A DNA stretch of 23,020 bases from Lentisphaerota bacterium (GTDB lineage Bacteria; Verrucomicrobiota; Kiritimatiellia; RFP12; UBA3636): NCBI GenBank assembly GCA_022837245.1, contig JALHHX010000019.1, forward strand, positions 1 to 23,020, written 5' to 3'. Positions within the stretch are counted from its first letter, which is position 1; each line of letters opens with the position of its first letter. The notes under the pieces are model-generated. The model saw only the letters and a list, made by a program, of their open reading frames with translations, was not told the origin of the DNA and did not search any database. Made by a program: the position numbers and the translations under genes. Positions 21,228-23,020 of this stretch are shown in pieces.

Positions 21228-23020
21228 ATGCTGTCACACATACGAAATTTTTGCATTATAGCCCATATCGACCACGGCAAGTCCACCCTCGCCGACCGCA
21301 TCCTGCAAATCACGCAGACAGTCGACGACCGAGTCTTCAAGGACCAGCTCCTCGACTCGATGGACCTCGAACGTGAACGCGGCATTACGATCAAATCGCA
21401 TCCTGTGTCGATGAGCTATACGGCCAAAGACGGCGTGACGTACCTTATAAACCTCATAGATACCCCGGGGCACGTTGACTTCTCATACGAAGTCTCCCGA
21501 TCCATGTCAGCCTGCGAAGCCGCGATCCTGCTAGTCGACGCCGCGCAAGGCGTGCAGGCCCAGACCGTCGCCAACACTTATCTCGCCTTGGAAAACGATC
21601 TGGAAATCATCCCAGTCCTCAACAAAATCGACCTCCCAAGCGCAGACGTAAAAGGCGTGAAACACCAGGTCGAGGAGGCTCTTGCTATTCCCATGGACGA
21701 CTGCGGCATGGTCTCCTCAAAGACGGGACAGGGCGTCCCGGAGCTCATGGAGATGTTGATTCAAAAGGTCCCGCCGCCTAAATCGGAACACCCCGACGGC
21801 CCTCTGCGCGCAATCATATTCGACAGCGTTTACGACGTCTACCGCGGTGTCATCGCATACGTGCGCATAGTCGACGGCACCATCAAGACGGGCGACAACA
21901 TCGTCTTCATGGGCACTAACGCCGCGACCCAGGTCAAGGAGGTCGGCATATTCTCCCCGCAGATGAAGCCCGCCGCCTCGCTCTCCGCCGGCACAGTCGG
22001 ATATATCGTCGGCACTGTCAAAGATCCAAAGGAAATCCGCTGCGGCGATACCGTGACGACCCGCGCGAACCCCGCCACCGAGGCCTTGCCCGGATTCCAG
22101 GAAATCCACCCCATGGTCTTCGCTGGCCTGTACCCAGTTTCCACCGACGAATACGAAAAAGTACGCGCTGGACTGGAGAAACTCCAGCTCAACGACTCCG
22201 CTTTCTCATGGCACCCCGAAAGCTCCGTCGCGCTCGGATTCGGCTTCCGTTGTGGCTTCCTCGGCCTCCTGCACATGGAGGTGGTTCAGGAACGCCTGCG
22301 CCGAGAGTTCGAATGCGACATCATATCGACCCACCCCGCCGTTGTTTACAAACTCCATTACAGGAACGGCAAGGTAGAGGAAATTGACAACCCGATCAGG
22401 ATGCCCGACCCCACTGAAGTTGAATCCATAGAGGAGCCGATGATCAAGGCAACGATCATCACACCGTCGGAATATATCGGCGACATCATGCGCGTCGTCA
22501 TCGAGCATCGCGGGATGGTCGAAAAAACCGACAGCCTCGACGGCGTCCGCGTGATCTTGACGTGCATTCTCCCGCTCAACGAAATCCTCGTCGATTTCAA
22601 CGACACGCTCAAAAGCGTCTCGCGCGGCTACGCCTCGATGGACTACGACCACTCTGGCTACCAGACTAGCGACATCGTCCGCATGGACATCCTTCTCAAC
22701 GGGGAGCCTGTCGACGCTTTTTCCTGCATGGTACACAAAGACCGCGCCGTAGCCCGTGGCCGCCAGATCTGCGATATACTCAAGGAGGTCATACCGCCAC
22801 ACATGTTCAAGATTCCGGTTCAAGCGGCGATCGGGCGCACAATTATCGCGCGTGAAGACGTGCGAGCCTTCCGGAAGGACGTCACCGCCAAACTCTATGG
22901 CGGCGACGTCACGCGCAAGCAGAAGCTGCTCAACAAGCAGAAGGAAGGCAAAAAGCGCATGAAGCAGTTCGGCACCGTCAACGTGCCGCAGGAGGCCTTC
23001 GTCGCCGTCCTGCGCAACAA
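21228..23020 (+). CDS. lepA: Elongation factor 4 (LepA), truncated by the window end
   Basis: This open frame runs from the ATG at 21228 to the end of the window (597 complete codons, no stop). LepA is a translational GTPase related to EF-G that acts on the ribosome. GTPase motifs are AHIDHGKSTLADR (G1), RERGIT (G2), DTPGHVDFSYEVSRS (G3) and LNKIDLP (G4). LepA-specific blocks are GFGFRCGFLGLLHMEVVQER and, near the end, AREDVRAFRKDVTAKLYGGD and TRKQKLLNKQKEGKKRMKQF. The sequence reaches VPQEAFVAVLRN, so only a few residues are missing. No ribosome-binding site is visible before the start, although the family N-terminus (IRNFCIIAHIDHG) makes it certain within a few codons. Confidence 0.96.
   Translation, partial: MLSHIRNFCIIAHIDHGKSTLADRILQITQTVDDRVFKDQLLDSMDLERERGITIKSHPVSMSYTAKDGVTYLINLIDTPGHVDFSYEVSRSMSACEAAILLVDAAQGVQAQTVANTYLALENDLEIIPVLNKIDLPSADVKGVKHQVEEALAIPMDDCGMVSSKTGQGVPELMEMLIQKVPPPKSEHPDGPLRAIIFDSVYDVYRGVIAYVRIVDGTIKTGDNIVFMGTNAATQVKEVGIFSPQMKPAASLSAGTVGYIVGTVKDPKEIRCGDTVTTRANPATEALPGFQEIHPMVFAGLYPVSTDEYEKVRAGLEKLQLNDSAFSWHPESSVALGFGFRCGFLGLLHMEVVQERLRREFECDIISTHPAVVYKLHYRNGKVEEIDNPIRMPDPTEVESIEEPMIKATIITPSEYIGDIMRVVIEHRGMVEKTDSLDGVRVILTCILPLNEILVDFNDTLKSVSRGYASMDYDHSGYQTSDIVRMDILLNGEPVDAFSCMVHKDRAVARGRQICDILKEVIPPHMFKIPVQAAIGRTIIAREDVRAFRKDVTAKLYGGDVTRKQKLLNKQKEGKKRMKQFGTVNVPQEAFVAVLRN

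Overview
This GC-rich (my impression, not counted) window is chromosomal DNA from a Gram-negative bacterium. A PVC-superphylum member, probably on the Lentisphaerota/Kiritimatiellota side, fits best. The grounds are lipoprotein signals and an apparent outer-membrane protein, an animal-type UDP-glucose dehydrogenase, a RAYT transposase with REP palindromes, and housekeeping proteins that resemble Akkermansia-type sequences from memory. This assignment is an inference.

Layout. (1) 116-1410, minus strand: an RluA-like protein and a small zincin metallopeptidase, translationally coupled. (2) 1566-3908, plus: pyrH (UMP kinase), frr (ribosome recycling factor) and a Pro/Lys-rich protein with one C-terminal membrane anchor, closed by a strong intrinsic terminator. 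(3) 4021-6489, plus: thyX, an L,D-transpeptidase lipoprotein and a YgjP-like metallopeptidase. (4) tRNA-Val(UAC) on the minus strand, with overlapping divergent promoters facing a sugar ABC transporter operon (ATPase, permease, binding lipoprotein, 6643-10077) that ends in a DUF3089 alpha/beta hydrolase. (5) 10983-12142: a RAYT/REP island. Its palindromes encode the ends of three neighbouring proteins, and its transposase has lost the reading frame to a C-terminal domain. (6) 14738-12125, minus: an apparent operon of a leucine-rich-repeat lipoprotein, a TadE-like pilus protein, an unrecognised membrane-anchored protein and a DUF523 protein. (7) 14812-15534: a small outer-membrane-type protein with its own terminator. 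(8) valS, tRNA-Arg(UCU) and a UDP-glucose 6-dehydrogenase. (9) A small putative DNA-binding protein, a gene-free stretch with two inverted blocks of degenerate heptamers, then rpe and a nearly complete lepA cut by the window end.

Most of the window is housekeeping: pyrimidine nucleotides (pyrH, thyX), translation (frr, valS, lepA, two tRNAs), envelope (L,D-transpeptidase, Ugd) and sugar uptake plus the pentose phosphate pathway. The most unusual observations are an apparent internal deletion of about 16 residues removing the conserved UMP-site segment of PyrH, an RluA-family protein with glycine in place of the catalytic aspartate, the RAYT/REP island rewriting neighbouring protein ends, two predicted leaderless promoters, and two cases of divergent promoters with overlapping -10 elements. 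I see no CRISPR array, phage, or evident defence or toxin-antitoxin system.
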